DNA of 64,000 nucleotides, taken from contig JAKIUU010000001.1 of assembly GCA_021647405.1 (NCBI GenBank), positions 62,001 to 126,000 of the forward strand, given 5' to 3'. Positions 28,339 through 37,893 of this stretch are shown one piece after another. How positions within the stretch are numbered: position 1 is the first letter of the stretch; each line of letters begins with the position of its first letter. The position numbers and the translations under genes are program-made. The notes below the pieces were generated by a model, which was not told where the DNA came from, did no database searches, and saw nothing but the letters and a program-made list of their open reading frames with translations. Source of the stretch: Flavobacteriaceae bacterium (GTDB lineage Bacteria; Bacteroidota; Bacteroidia; Flavobacteriales; Flavobacteriaceae).

Positions 28339-29449
28339 TAATTAGCTTTTGGATTTCATTGTCAAAGGTCTCTAAAGTATATTTATGTGACCACTTTTGA
28401 GCATTTAAACTCATTTGATTGTATTTTTCTTTGTCTGTCAACAATTTCTCAATTACGCCAACTATTTCGTTTTTAACATCATTAACCAGCAAGCCACGCC
28501 TCCCAGAATCCAACATCCACGGCACACAAGAAACCCTAGAGGTTATAGGTACGCAAGCCCAGAACATAGCTTCTGCCACAACTTTAGGCCATCCTTCTGA
28601 TTTAGATATAAATAATAAAAAATGAGCCTCAATATAGGCCTGTTTAACCTCATCAGCAGATTTATTTCCATGCATTGTAATTTCGGATTTCAAATCATGT
28701 TTATCAATGTATAAATTTAATTTTTCTTTTTCGTCACCGTCACCATACATATTTAATTTTACATTATAACCTTTGCTTTTTAATTCTTGAATCACTTTTA
28801 CACTTAACAGCGGTTGTTTTCCAGCATGTAGTGCCCCAACATAAATAAATCTCAATTCGTTTGATAATTCTTTTTTCTCAATTTGTATAATATCTTTAAC
28901 CGAGTACGTAGCCGTGAAAAATGGGATTATATTTTTTGATTGATTTGGCCAGTTTCCATAAACCAATACTTTTGCATTACGTGTTAAAAAAGTATTACTT
29001 ACAATCCTTTTTTGAAGCCTATAACTCCAAGGCTGTTTACTATTTGGATCCCAATTACCCGCGTATTTAATAGTTTTTGGTTTTGAGGGGAAGAATATTT
29101 GAACAATACTACCCACTAAGCCTATATTACCAGGGCAACGCAAATGTATATGATCTGCCCATTTCATTGCTTTATATATCTGAAAACAAATTGATGGTAT
29201 TTTTAAAATAGCTTTTATTATATTTTCTAAGTTTAATAAATTAAAACTATCTATACTATGAAATTTAATATTCTTAACTATAAAATAAGATTCTATGTCA
29301 GTAATATTATCAGAAGAAATTGGCGATACTACTAATGTTTCAGATACATGCTTTATCCATAAATTCATTTCACGAACATAAGGTTCGTATGCGTACCATT
29401 TTTTTTGATAAAACTTATGTTGGACATGTGTAAAAATTGCAAAATTCAT
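28325..29449 (-). CDS. Family 4 glycosyltransferase
   Basis: This is a 374-residue GT-B protein. RFIYVGALHAGKQPLLSVKV near residue 200 and FLLFISKSEGWPKVVAEAMFW near residue 280 are the GT4 nucleotide-binding and E-x7-E-type regions. The C-terminal KYNQMSLNAQKWSHKYTLE is also usual for GT4. The N-terminal half resembles other capsule GT4 enzymes (AIFTHVQHKF). The sugar is unknown. Confidence 0.89.
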   Translation of the reverse strand: MNFAIFTHVQHKFYQKKWYAYEPYVREMNLWIKHVSETLVVSPISSDNITDIESYFIVKNIKFHSIDSFNLLNLENIIKAILKIPSICFQIYKAMKWADHIHLRCPGNIGLVGSIVQIFFPSKPKTIKYAGNWDPNSKQPWSYRLQKRIVSNTFLTRNAKVLVYGNWPNQSKNIIPFFTATYSVKDIIQIEKKELSNELRFIYVGALHAGKQPLLSVKVIQELKSKGYNVKLNMYGDGDEKEKLNLYIDKHDLKSEITMHGNKSADEVKQAYIEAHFLLFISKSEGWPKVVAEAMFWACVPITSRVSCVPWMLDSGRRGLLVNDVKNEIVGVIEKLLTDKEKYNQMSLNAQKWSHKYTLETFDNEIQKLINETN

Positions 29450-29472
29450 TTTTAATTATAATAAGAGTTTAA

Positions 29473-30105
29473 CTATTCAACACATTTTCCAGCAAATGTT
29501 AGTATTTCACCGTCTTTATAGAAAACCGTTTTATATGGATAGTTGTTTTTTTGAAAAAATATTTCTAATTTTTTATATGTTATTTCGCCATTAACAGAGT
29601 GATAGCTAGCTATTACAAAATTAGGCTTTAACCTTTTTAATGTCTCAGTGGCTCCAATAAGGGCTTCAATTTCTGCGCCTTCTATATCCATTTTTATAAA
29701 ATCTAATTTCTTCAATCTTTCATTTTTACAAAAGGAATCAATTGTTATGGCCTTTTTTAAAACTTTTTTAGATTTTTTTGGTTCATAAAAAACAGAAGAA
29801 GCCACAGTTCCCGCTTCATAAAATTCGATATTAGTGTTTTCTTTCCAAATTAAATCTTCATATATTTTAATATTATCAACACTTGGATTCATTTTTAAAT
29901 TTTGCTTCATAACCTTTACATTCATCTTGTCTGGTTCGAAAGCAAAAACACGCCCTTTAGATTTTACTTTTTTAGCATAATAAATTGATAAATAGCCTTC
30001 ATTAGCACCGCCATCTAATACAATATCTCCTTCTCTTATAGAATAAAATTGTTCGTAATTCTTAATATCCTTTACAAGGAAATACATAGGTCCCTTAGTA
30101 CGCAT
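29473..30105 (-). CDS. FkbM-family methyltransferase (main open part; N-terminus probably frameshifted)
   Basis: The 210-residue open stretch carries the FkbM methyltransferase domain: motif I IVLDGGANEGYLS at about 28-40, VFAFEPDK near residue 54, and KMDIEGAEIEAL near residue 138. FkbM enzymes O-methylate sugars or polyketides. The likely first Met falls inside the end of another open stretch (30095-30250) whose peptide reads like the missing N-terminus in a different frame. Either the gene is split by a one-base frameshift, or translation truly starts here, giving an unusually short enzyme. Confidence 0.82.
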   Translation of the reverse strand: MRTKGPMYFLVKDIKNYEQFYSIREGDIVLDGGANEGYLSIYYAKKVKSKGRVFAFEPDKMNVKVMKQNLKMNPSVDNIKIYEDLIWKENTNIEFYEAGTVASSVFYEPKKSKKVLKKAITIDSFCKNERLKKLDFIKMDIEGAEIEALIGATETLKRLKPNFVIASYHSVNGEITYKKLEIFFQKNNYPYKTVFYKDGEILTFAGKCVE

Positions 30106-30250
30106 TTGAATATCTTTGTCTATTAATAGTTATATAGCCCTCTTTAAATCTTCTAAATTTCTCTTTTTTAGTAATATTATAATAAATTTCTTTTACATTT
30201 TCTTTTAAAGCATTAGGTAACCTATTATATATTTTTCGTAAATATTTCAT
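30095..30250 (-). pseudogene. Likely detached N-terminus of the FkbM methyltransferase (frameshifted)
   Basis: The ATG at 30250 opens a 51-residue frame, MKYLRKIYNRLPNALKENVK and onward, ending ...NRQRYSNAY at a TAA (30095-30097). Its basic N-terminus and the ending YITINRQRYSNAY lead naturally into RTKGPMYFL of the next frame. A one-base shift near 30098-30106 would join them into a protein of about 260 residues, the usual FkbM size. An independent small gene is possible but less likely. Confidence 0.55.
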
Positions 30251-30264
30251 ATTTTTTTATAATT

Positions 30265-31263
30265 TTATTTTATTAATGGCTTACTAAATAATAACACACA
30301 CCATGCAATTATTCTTCCCAAAACCTCTGTTAAGGCTTCTTTTTTATTAATTGATGTAAATATATTACTAAATCTTATTAGTGTTAAAAGTAATGTTATA
30401 AAATGCCATTTAAACCTGGCTTTTAATGATGGGTTAGGATTCCCTACACGCCAAACATACCATCCATTTCTAACAACCATTTTGCCGTAATTAAACTTAT
30501 TAGGCCTTCCTCCTTCAGCGTGATAATGACCTAATTGTGCCGCTGTATTGACATACATGTTTCCTAGTCTTGAAGCGCGTAAACAAAAATCTAAATCCTC
30601 GTAAAGGCCATAACCTTCAAAATAGGCAGAAAATTTAATTTTATCAAAAATTTCTTTTTTAAAGGACGACACGCCACCCATAAAATATTGAGCTGGATAA
30701 ATTTTACATGTTGGGGGTAAAAATCCAACAGAATAGCCATGTGAAAATTCAGGCATTATACAAGGTGGCTTATTTGGTAATAATCCCATCTTTTTTCTCA
30801 ATAAAAAACGTTGCCCCATTTTACGCACATAGCCATCCATTTCAAAATCGTCTTGTGCTATTTTATAATCTTTTGGTATTCTTTGCCAATAAACTTCGTT
30901 GGTAATATAGCCCCCCACACCAATAGCCTCTGGATATAACTTATAAGTGTGCGTTAAATGTTTAAAATAGTCAGGGGTTAAAACAATATCGTCATCTAAA
31001 AAACACACGATATCTATATTTTTAGAAACTTTAGCAATACCAACATTACGTTGTTTAACAAGTCCTCTTGCGTCTTTACTGACTTTTAAATATTTTAATT
31101 TTTTAAACGTATGCGCTGCGAGTATTTTCTTAGTTTTATTATCTGTTGAGCCGTCAATTATAAGGATTTCATCAGGATATACCAATTGCGCTTCGACACT
31201 TTTTAAGAGTTTTAAAAGCACCTCAGGGCGCATATACGTACAAATAATTAGGGTAAACGTCAT
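30265..31263 (-). CDS. Family 2 glycosyltransferase
   Basis: The 332-residue inverting GT-A enzyme has TLIICTYMRPEVLLKLLKSV at the N-terminus, LIIDGSTDN near residue 34, and the metal-binding DDD in VCFLDDDIVLTPDYF near residue 90. GGVSSFKKEIFDKI near residue 200 and GLYEDLDFCLRA near residue 220 form the acceptor-side ED motif. A hydrophobic C-terminal stretch may associate with the membrane. It overlaps the preceding gene by 4 bases. Confidence 0.92.
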   Translation of the reverse strand: MTFTLIICTYMRPEVLLKLLKSVEAQLVYPDEILIIDGSTDNKTKKILAAHTFKKLKYLKVSKDARGLVKQRNVGIAKVSKNIDIVCFLDDDIVLTPDYFKHLTHTYKLYPEAIGVGGYITNEVYWQRIPKDYKIAQDDFEMDGYVRKMGQRFLLRKKMGLLPNKPPCIMPEFSHGYSVGFLPPTCKIYPAQYFMGGVSSFKKEIFDKIKFSAYFEGYGLYEDLDFCLRASRLGNMYVNTAAQLGHYHAEGGRPNKFNYGKMVVRNGWYVWRVGNPNPSLKARFKWHFITLLLTLIRFSNIFTSINKKEALTEVLGRIIAWCVLLFSKPLIK

Positions 31264-32405
31264 TGGCTTACTATTTTATTATAAAAACTTAGGTTTTTAT
31301 CAATAATCTTCTCTATAGAAAAGTGTTTAAAAACATGGGTGAAACCTTTTTCTCCCAAAGCGACACATAAATTTTCATCAGTTAAAAGCTTGTTTATTTT
31401 CTCTGCAAAAGATTTATGGTTTTTTGGATCTTCTAAATAACCTGTTTCGCCATCGGTTATAATCTCTTTAGCCCACGGATAATTGGTGTTTACCACCGCT
31501 TTTTTCAAAGCCATTGCTTCAATGGTTACCATACCAAACGATTCTGCCAAAGACGGAAATACACAAACAGCCGCTTTATTAATAGTCTCTTTCACTTTGT
31601 CGTAGGGCAAAACACCTTTATACTCAAAATTCTCTTTGGCTTTTGCCGATAGTCTATTTTTTAGCATAAGTAACGTTGACCGGTTTTCAAAAGCATCTGT
31701 AACATCTCTGCCAAGTACAAGCAGTTTTGCATCCCGATTTATTAAAACCAATTCGTTAAAAATTTGTGCCAATTCCAGCACGCCTTTTTTTCTTACAAGC
31801 GTGCCAAAATACAATACGGTATTTTTAACTGTTTTGTCATTGTTTTTTTGAATATAACTTTCTAAAAACAAGCCGTTAGGAATAACGGTTTTTAAAGGTT
31901 TTTTCCCAAAAAGTTTTTCGGTAATTTTTAAGGTATAACGAGACACCGATATAACCGCATCGGCCTTTTTATAAGCCTGTTTTTCAAAAAAATAATTTTT
32001 CTTCTTTTGGCGCCTGTTTTCTAAGTGGCAAAAATAAGTATCAGAACCGTGAAGTCTTAAAATAAGGGGTATTTTAAACTTCATAAAAGCAGTAATACCC
32101 CCCCAATCCGGCGCTTCTAACACCGTTATTTTTGTATCTGCGATAACGCTGTTAATATATTTGTTAAGTTGTTTTCTGTAAAAATACCAACCGAAATATT
32201 TATAGGTGTTTTTAGCGATTTTATACAAAGTAAAATTATCTTCAAAAACAGTTTCTGCTTTGTCTTGACCGTATACAAAAACGCTTACAGCATATCCTTT
32301 TCTTAGCAGACCCAATACAACATTATGGGTAGCTGTACCTATGCCACCACAAGTTGTGTTAACCTTTGGATGGGGATATTCTGTAAGTAAGAAACCTATG
32401 TGCAT
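31260..32405 (-). CDS. Family 4 glycosyltransferase
   Basis: The 381-residue GT-B protein begins IGFLLTEYPHPKVNTTCGGI, the Gly-rich loop of GT4 acceptor domains. NTVLYFGTLVRKKGVLELA near residue 200 and PSLAESFGMVTIEAMALKKA near residue 290 (E-x7-E) define the donor domain. It overlaps both neighbouring genes by 4-10 bases. Confidence 0.92.
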   Translation of the reverse strand: MHIGFLLTEYPHPKVNTTCGGIGTATHNVVLGLLRKGYAVSVFVYGQDKAETVFEDNFTLYKIAKNTYKYFGWYFYRKQLNKYINSVIADTKITVLEAPDWGGITAFMKFKIPLILRLHGSDTYFCHLENRRQKKKNYFFEKQAYKKADAVISVSRYTLKITEKLFGKKPLKTVIPNGLFLESYIQKNNDKTVKNTVLYFGTLVRKKGVLELAQIFNELVLINRDAKLLVLGRDVTDAFENRSTLLMLKNRLSAKAKENFEYKGVLPYDKVKETINKAAVCVFPSLAESFGMVTIEAMALKKAVVNTNYPWAKEIITDGETGYLEDPKNHKSFAEKINKLLTDENLCVALGEKGFTHVFKHFSIEKIIDKNLSFYNKIVSQ

Positions 32406-33799
32406 GTATTTACAATTTTTTGAAACCCTTTTAACATCCTATCAGACACTTCATCTATGGGATGTGCCACAATTTTTTGTGCCCACTTTTTTTGTACTTC
32501 TAAACGCCTTGTGTTTTTATTTTGAATTTCTTCAAATATACACGAATATTGTGTGCTATCTGTGATGTGCTTTATTGGGTTATCCATTTCTTTTTGACTT
32601 TTAAAATGAATAAATTTATAAATAGCTTCTATATTAAATTTTTTAGAACCCCCTTTAATTTTGTAATCTATATAATACGCCAACTTACCTAAAAGGGTGG
32701 CATCTAAAGCCATGGTAGAGCCCACATTAATTACGGCATCACTGTATTTTAACGTGGCATGTAATACGGCCAAAGCCAACTTATTTTTGGGTACAGGCAT
32801 GAGCGCATTTGTCTTAGACCAATCGGGATTAACATCAGTAATTTCATTTTTAAAAACGTTTACAATTTGTGTAAATCCGTGATTATAATCGGCCGGGTTA
32901 GCTCTTAGCAAAATATGGAATTGTTTTTTGTGCGCTGTGTTAAAAGCTTTAACAGCCAAAGCCAAATCTCTTAAATAGGCCGGATCGTCTTGACCAATGG
33001 CTGTAAAATTACCCGAAAAACATATATAAAAATCTTTTTTAGGAATTTTATAAGCCTTAAAAAAAACAGTTTTCTCAATAACCCCGTCTTGTTTACTGTA
33101 ATGGTGAAATTGGGGTGTCCCTACAACAATTATATTCTCTTCTCTTACTTCGTCGGGATAATATTGTAACAATTCTTGCTCCATATAAGCACTCCAAACA
33201 TAATAATAATCGGCCTTAACCAGTTTATTGCCTTTAACAATGTTGTCCCAAGAATAGATAAAGCACACTACGGGTATTTTTAAATCTTTGGCTGCTAAAG
33301 CCACACCCAGCGTGTAACTGGTGGTTTGATGTGTTATATACAGCAAATCGGGTTTATGCGCATTAAAATACTGTTTTAGCGTTTTATAAAAATCTGATTT
33401 TCTAATCAGAGTATGCATTTTTTGTTCTAAAAATGTAATTCCCCCTTTAGAAGCAAAAAGGCATGCCAACAGGTTTATAATTGTAAATTTTAGCCACTGT
33501 TTAAGTCCTCTTGTATGCGTGTAAGATGCGTATAAATGGTGGTTTTTGTTGTCAAATATTTTGTCGTTAAGCCGTAAAGAGGCCTTTTCTTTAACATATT
33601 TTAAGGCATCTGTAATACTTCCAAAGTCCAAGGATGGTAAATTGGTTTCTGTGATGCCCGAGACGCCTATTTCAAAAGAAGGCAGTTTTAATACGCAGGC
33701 ATCAAAATACTGTTTTATGTCTTTAAAAAAGCCTGTATTGTCGTAATATTCTACGGCCTGTTTGGTTACAAAAACTAATCCTATTTTTTTTTTAGACAT
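32396..33799 (-). CDS. Unrecognised GT-B-like protein next to neuA
   Basis: The 467-residue soluble protein has two visible halves. The first includes LLYITHQTTSYTLGVALAA near residue 155 and IPVVCFIYSWDNIVKGN near residue 175. The second includes FHILLRANPADYNHGF near residue 300 and DAVINVGSTMALDATLLGK near residue 365. The last segment resembles the donor-binding loop of GT-B enzymes such as capsule and CDP-sugar transferases. The family could not be named. Its place immediately after neuA suggests it may be the transferase that uses the CMP-activated sugar. That is inference from context only. Confidence 0.6.
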   Translation of the reverse strand: MSKKKIGLVFVTKQAVEYYDNTGFFKDIKQYFDACVLKLPSFEIGVSGITETNLPSLDFGSITDALKYVKEKASLRLNDKIFDNKNHHLYASYTHTRGLKQWLKFTIINLLACLFASKGGITFLEQKMHTLIRKSDFYKTLKQYFNAHKPDLLYITHQTTSYTLGVALAAKDLKIPVVCFIYSWDNIVKGNKLVKADYYYVWSAYMEQELLQYYPDEVREENIIVVGTPQFHHYSKQDGVIEKTVFFKAYKIPKKDFYICFSGNFTAIGQDDPAYLRDLALAVKAFNTAHKKQFHILLRANPADYNHGFTQIVNVFKNEITDVNPDWSKTNALMPVPKNKLALAVLHATLKYSDAVINVGSTMALDATLLGKLAYYIDYKIKGGSKKFNIEAIYKFIHFKSQKEMDNPIKHITDSTQYSCIFEEIQNKNTRRLEVQKKWAQKIVAHPIDEVSDRMLKGFQKIVNTCT

Positions 33800-33829
33800 A
33801 GTGTTTCAATTCAGTAAAAATAGGCAATA

Positions 33830-34522
33830 CTATTTATATGTTTTAGCTAAAATTTTGCTTAACATTTCGAAATCGGTTTTTGTATCGATATCCAGACTTT
33901 TTTCAGCACTCATTTCAAAAGGCAGGGTTTTAGCGGTAAACAATTTGCCTGTTTTTAAAAACACATCGGTTTTAACAATATAAATAGCCCCATTGGGATA
34001 AAAAGTTTTGGGCAATTTTTGTCGGGGCGTAAACGGGTATTCATCGCTAACAAGTCCTTTTAAAAACCCCTTATCATCTGTTTTAAATGCTTTTAGAGGG
34101 TGGTGCTGTGGCTTATAGACACTTATAAGGGCTGTTGCATCAGTATTTACGAGCGTCTTTACAGCCGCGTCAATATCATCTGATGTTCTCAAGGGCGATG
34201 TGGGCTGCAACAACATTACATAATCATAATTTTCGTCTTTAAGCTGCTTTAAAACATGGGTCATAACAGGCTCAGAACGCGCCGAATCGCTTGCCAAATT
34301 AGCAGGGCGTTTAATTGTTTCGGTACCGTACTTTTTAGACATTTCTAAAATGATATCACTGTCAGATGACACGATGGTTTTGCTTATAAATTCCGATTTT
34401 AAAGCGGCTTCTATGGTCCAAGTTATTAAAGGTTTGCCAGCAACTTCAATGATATTTTTATCGGGAATACCCTTAGACCCTCCCCGAGCCGGAATTATTG
34501 CTAAAATCCTTTTGTTTGTCAT
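33830..34522 (-). CDS. neuA: CMP-nonulosonate (acylneuraminate) cytidylyltransferase
   Basis: The 230-residue nucleotidyltransferase activates a sialic-acid-like sugar with CTP. The N-terminal motif AIIPARGGSKGIPDKN binds CTP. LLQPTSPLRTSDDIDAA near residue 100 and the Mg-binding late segment SLDIDTKTDFE near residue 212 are family-typical. It starts one base after the neuC stop, and the order neuB-neuC-neuA is a classical nonulosonate cassette. Without pathway-specific dehydratase or aminotransferase genes in the window, Neu5Ac is the simplest product, but legionaminic-type sugars cannot be excluded. Confidence 0.93.
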   Translation of the reverse strand: MTNKRILAIIPARGGSKGIPDKNIIEVAGKPLITWTIEAALKSEFISKTIVSSDSDIILEMSKKYGTETIKRPANLASDSARSEPVMTHVLKQLKDENYDYVMLLQPTSPLRTSDDIDAAVKTLVNTDATALISVYKPQHHPLKAFKTDDKGFLKGLVSDEYPFTPRQKLPKTFYPNGAIYIVKTDVFLKTGKLFTAKTLPFEMSAEKSLDIDTKTDFEMLSKILAKTYK

Positions 34523-34523
34523 T

Positions 34524-35660
34524 TTATAAATCTTGAAATTGTTTTTGACAATCGGTTTGCCATACTTTATCTGATAACAACAAGTCTAAAAATTGTTCAG
34601 CACTATCACCTTTGCCAAAATTACTAAAGCTTTCGGGTTGTGCTTCTTTTTTAACACCTTTTATTGCGTTATAAATACTTCCCACATCAAAACCCACATG
34701 CTTTATATGTTGGTGCTTTACGCGATTTTGCTGACGTGTACCCACATCAATAGCAGGTGTACCGTAATAAGGCGCTTCGCGAATACCGGCACTGGAATTG
34801 CCTATGATAAAATCGGCTTCTTTAAGCAGGCGTAAAAAATATTCGAAACGCAATGACGGAAATATCTTAATATTTGTTTTGTCATTCAATTGTTCGTACG
34901 CATCAAAAATAGTTTGAGAACCCATATCATTATTGGGATAAATAACTACGTAATTTTTCGCTGATTTGAGCAGTGCTTTAACAAAAATAGCCGCGTGCTC
35001 TTGGGCCTTATCCAGTTGGGTTGTCACAGGATGGTACATAACAATGGCAAAATTATCAAAAGGAATTTTGTAATAACTTTTCACCACATCAAGAGAAGGT
35101 AATTTAGCGGGGTTCATCAAATCTAAGTCGGGTGAACCGATAACAAAAATCGACGATGCCAACTCGCCCATCTGAATCAACCTTTTTTTAGCTTCTTTAT
35201 TAGAAACCAGATGAATATGTGACATTTTGCTCACCGCATGACGGATTAACTCATCTATAGTCCCCGAAACTTCTCCCCCTTCAACATGGGCAACCAAAAT
35301 ATTGTTTAAGCTGCCTACAATAGCACCGGCCAGAGGTTCTACCCTATCGCCGTGTACCACAATCAAATCGGGTCTTAAATTGGCAACATATTCAGAAAAC
35401 CCCTGAATTGTTTTGGCTAAAGCACGGTCCATAAACTCAGAGCCTTCGTGATTTTTAAAGCGGTAAATATTTTTAAAGCCACTTTTTTCAATCTCTATAT
35501 GTGTTTCGCCGTATTTTTCTTCAAGATGCATGCCTGTCGCAAAAATATGCGCCTCAAAATCGGGGTGTTCTTGGGTTATTTTTATAAGCGATTTAAGCTT
35601 ACCAAAGTCTGCCCGAGTACCCGTTAAAAAAACTATTTTTTTTCTATTTTTCGACATCAC
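34524..35660 (-). CDS. neuC: UDP-GlcNAc 2-epimerase (hydrolysing), NeuC/LegG type
   Basis: The 378-residue GT-B-fold enzyme releases ManNAc (or a related sugar) from a UDP-HexNAc. The N-terminal [18 protein letters not shown] is the signature of the hydrolysing subfamily. [21 protein letters not shown] near residue 122 and [18 protein letters not shown] near residue 285 are conserved. Product ManNAc would feed NeuB, whose gene lies immediately upstream and overlaps by 17 bases. A start one codon later (35657) is equally possible. Confidence 0.92.
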   Translation of the reverse strand: MMSKNRKKIVFLTGTRADFGKLKSLIKITQEHPDFEAHIFATGMHLEEKYGETHIEIEKSGFKNIYRFKNHEGSEFMDRALAKTIQGFSEYVANLRPDLIVVHGDRVEPLAGAIVGSLNNILVAHVEGGEVSGTIDELIRHAVSKMSHIHLVSNKEAKKRLIQMGELASSIFVIGSPDLDLMNPAKLPSLDVVKSYYKIPFDNFAIVMYHPVTTQLDKAQEHAAIFVKALLKSAKNYVVIYPNNDMGSQTIFDAYEQLNDKTNIKIFPSLRFEYFLRLLKEADFIIGNSSAGIREAPYYGTPAIDVGTRQQNRVKHQHIKHVGFDVGSIYNAIKGVKKEAQPESFSNFGKGDSAEQFLDLLLSDKVWQTDCQKQFQDL

Positions 35661-36690
35661 TCCACTTTAATTGTTCGTCAGCAGCCATAGCAGAAGCTGC
35701 TTTTTTGCCCAGTATGTCGTTAAAATGTTCGGCTAAAATAGCGCCGGTGCCGGGACGTTTTACCCAAATATTTTCTTTGGTAAACACTTCGCCTTTTTTT
35801 ATCGGTTTAATGGTACACACCGTAGCAAAAGCAAAATCTATAGTCACTTTTTCTTCTTTAGCCGGTTCTTTTTTACCCCCACGCATCTGCCAAATAAGTG
35901 CTGAACCTTTAATCAAATCGGCGCAAGCCTTTTTATCCATCGAGCAAACAATATCGGGGCCAGTTCTGTCCATTCTATCGGTAAAATGACGTTCTAAAAC
36001 AGAAGCCCCTAAAGCCACCGCTGCCAAACACGCATGGTTTGAGGTTGTGTGATCTGACAAACCAAAAACTTTATCTGGAAAACTATTGGCCAATACTGTC
36101 ATAGCCCCCAAACGCACCAAATGTGCCGGTGTGGGATACAAATTGGTGGTGTGTAATAAAGCGATGGGAACATTTTTTTTATCGAATATGGCTACGGCTT
36201 TTTTAACGCTTTCAATGGTATTCATACCCGTACTCAAAATAACAGGTTTTCTAAAATTGGCAATGTGCTCTAATAGCGGGTAGTTATTGCACTCGCCCGA
36301 CCCAATTTTAAAGGCCGGAACCTCCATTTTAATCAGCCTGTCTGCTGCGGCTCGCGAAAAGGGCGTTGATATAAAAATCATCCCTTTATTTTCGACGTAA
36401 TTTTTAAGCGCTATTTCATCAGCTTCATTTAAAGCACATCTGGCCATAATAGCGTAAATAGATTCTTTAGCATTGCCCGGTACAACTTTTTTGGCCACAG
36501 CTGTCATTTCGTCTTCTACAATATGGGTTTGGTGTTTAACACACTCAGCACCCGCTTCAAAAGCGACATCAACCATCTCAAATGCTGATTGCAAAGAACC
36601 CTCGTGGTTAATACCTAACTCGGCTATAACAAGTGGTTTAAAATCGCGTCCTATTTTGCGATGAGCTATTTGTACATAAGGATGGTTCAT
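35644..36690 (-). CDS. neuB: N-acetylneuraminate (nonulosonate) synthase
   Basis: The 348-residue enzyme condenses ManNAc (or an analogue) with phosphoenolpyruvate. The TIM-barrel part starts with [20 protein letters not shown], and [13 protein letters not shown] and HTTNLYPTP are family motifs. The C-terminal SAF/antifreeze-like domain (about 285-345) contains [17 protein letters not shown]. It leads the neuB-neuC-neuA cassette. NeuB and LegI cannot be separated reliably by eye. Confidence 0.94.
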   Translation of the reverse strand: MNHPYVQIAHRKIGRDFKPLVIAELGINHEGSLQSAFEMVDVAFEAGAECVKHQTHIVEDEMTAVAKKVVPGNAKESIYAIMARCALNEADEIALKNYVENKGMIFISTPFSRAAADRLIKMEVPAFKIGSGECNNYPLLEHIANFRKPVILSTGMNTIESVKKAVAIFDKKNVPIALLHTTNLYPTPAHLVRLGAMTVLANSFPDKVFGLSDHTTSNHACLAAVALGASVLERHFTDRMDRTGPDIVCSMDKKACADLIKGSALIWQMRGGKKEPAKEEKVTIDFAFATVCTIKPIKKGEVFTKENIWVKRPGTGAILAEHFNDILGKKAASAMAADEQLKWSDVEK

Positions 36691-36698
36691 TTTTGATT

Positions 36699-37889
36699 TT
36701 ATAGTATTGTTTTTAAAAATTCCTTAAGTTTAGCTGTCTGACTTTCTGACGTAAAGCTATTTTTAAACGTCTGCTTGCCCTGACGGGCTAATTTAAGTAT
36801 TTTATTTTGGTCTTTATATAAGTTGGCTATTTGTTTTGATATAGCGGGTAAGTCGGTACACAAAATACAATTCTTTTCATGTTCCAATTCGGGGTAACAA
36901 GCCGCCGAAGCCGCAGTGGCTACCAAAACCTGACTGTAGTTAAAAACCAGGGGTATTCTGGTACGGGTACCTGTGTTATATTCCCATGGAATAATATGAA
37001 TGTCATAAGAATGTAAGACTTCGTCAAGCTGACTTACAAAACCCAAGCAGGTAATATTTGGGTCTTTTAGTTTTTCTTTTAAAGCCGGTTGTGCGGGTTC
37101 TAATCCGCCGATAACAATTAATTTTACACCTTGTATTTCTGATTTAATTTGTGGCCAGCAAATTTCTAAAAAGCGTTCTAACCCCAACCGATTGGCTGTT
37201 GTTCCCATCCCGCCAAGGTGGACAATAGCCGGCTTGTTGCGCGGTCTTAATTTTGATTGAACTTCTTTATAGGTTGTGGGTAAATACAATGCCGGTTTGG
37301 TAGATATTTCGGTAATTTCATTTGCTTCTGTAAACGAACCCGAAACACAAGCCGTAACCCCTTTAACCAATTGTTTTTCTATCCGTTTTTTTTGAAAGGT
37401 GTGAAAACGTTTAGAAAAATTTGGTTTACTTCTCAATAAAGCTAATTTGTATTCCCAGTCGTGATGGGCATAAATAACAGGCACATTTAGGTCTGTCCAT
37501 CTGACCCAAATACCGGCCCAGCGCCATTCGGCCCAAACAAAATCAATATTATTTTTGAGTACAAAGCTTTTTAAATAGTTTTCATTGGTGCTGTTTATAA
37601 AAAAATATTCAAAAGTTGCCGGATTAAAAACAGCGTTGTAAAGTCTTTTTAAATTTTTTTTCGGTCTGACCGATTTTATTGTGTAGTGATGTAATCCGTT
37701 TATAAACGGCCTTATTTCATGATAATCATCTTCATTAAAAGGGGTATTGTCATCCCAAGACACTGTTAGCAATTCAATCTTAAAGCCGGCTTTTGACAAA
37801 AGCTCTAAATGACTGTAATACACCGAAGCGCCGCCGTTTTGGTTTTGCGCAATTTTTCCGGTATTGACAATGACTAAAACTGATTTCAT
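36699..37889 (-). CDS. GT-B glycosyltransferase (family 4-like)
   Basis: The 396-residue protein has the N-terminal Gly-rich loop [20 protein letters not shown] and a donor domain with [20 protein letters not shown] near residue 220 and [20 protein letters not shown] near residue 315. The latter replaces the usual GT4 E-x7-E loop by a TRTRIP motif seen in some GT4-like enzymes (TuaH/GumK-like). The acceptor and sugar are unknown. It directly precedes neuB in the direction of transcription. Confidence 0.8.
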   Translation of the reverse strand: MKSVLVIVNTGKIAQNQNGGASVYYSHLELLSKAGFKIELLTVSWDDNTPFNEDDYHEIRPFINGLHHYTIKSVRPKKNLKRLYNAVFNPATFEYFFINSTNENYLKSFVLKNNIDFVWAEWRWAGIWVRWTDLNVPVIYAHHDWEYKLALLRSKPNFSKRFHTFQKKRIEKQLVKGVTACVSGSFTEANEITEISTKPALYLPTTYKEVQSKLRPRNKPAIVHLGGMGTTANRLGLERFLEICWPQIKSEIQGVKLIVIGGLEPAQPALKEKLKDPNITCLGFVSQLDEVLHSYDIHIIPWEYNTGTRTRIPLVFNYSQVLVATAASAACYPELEHEKNCILCTDLPAISKQIANLYKDQNKILKLARQGKQTFKNSFTSESQTAKLKEFLKTIL

Positions 37890-37893
37890 ACAC

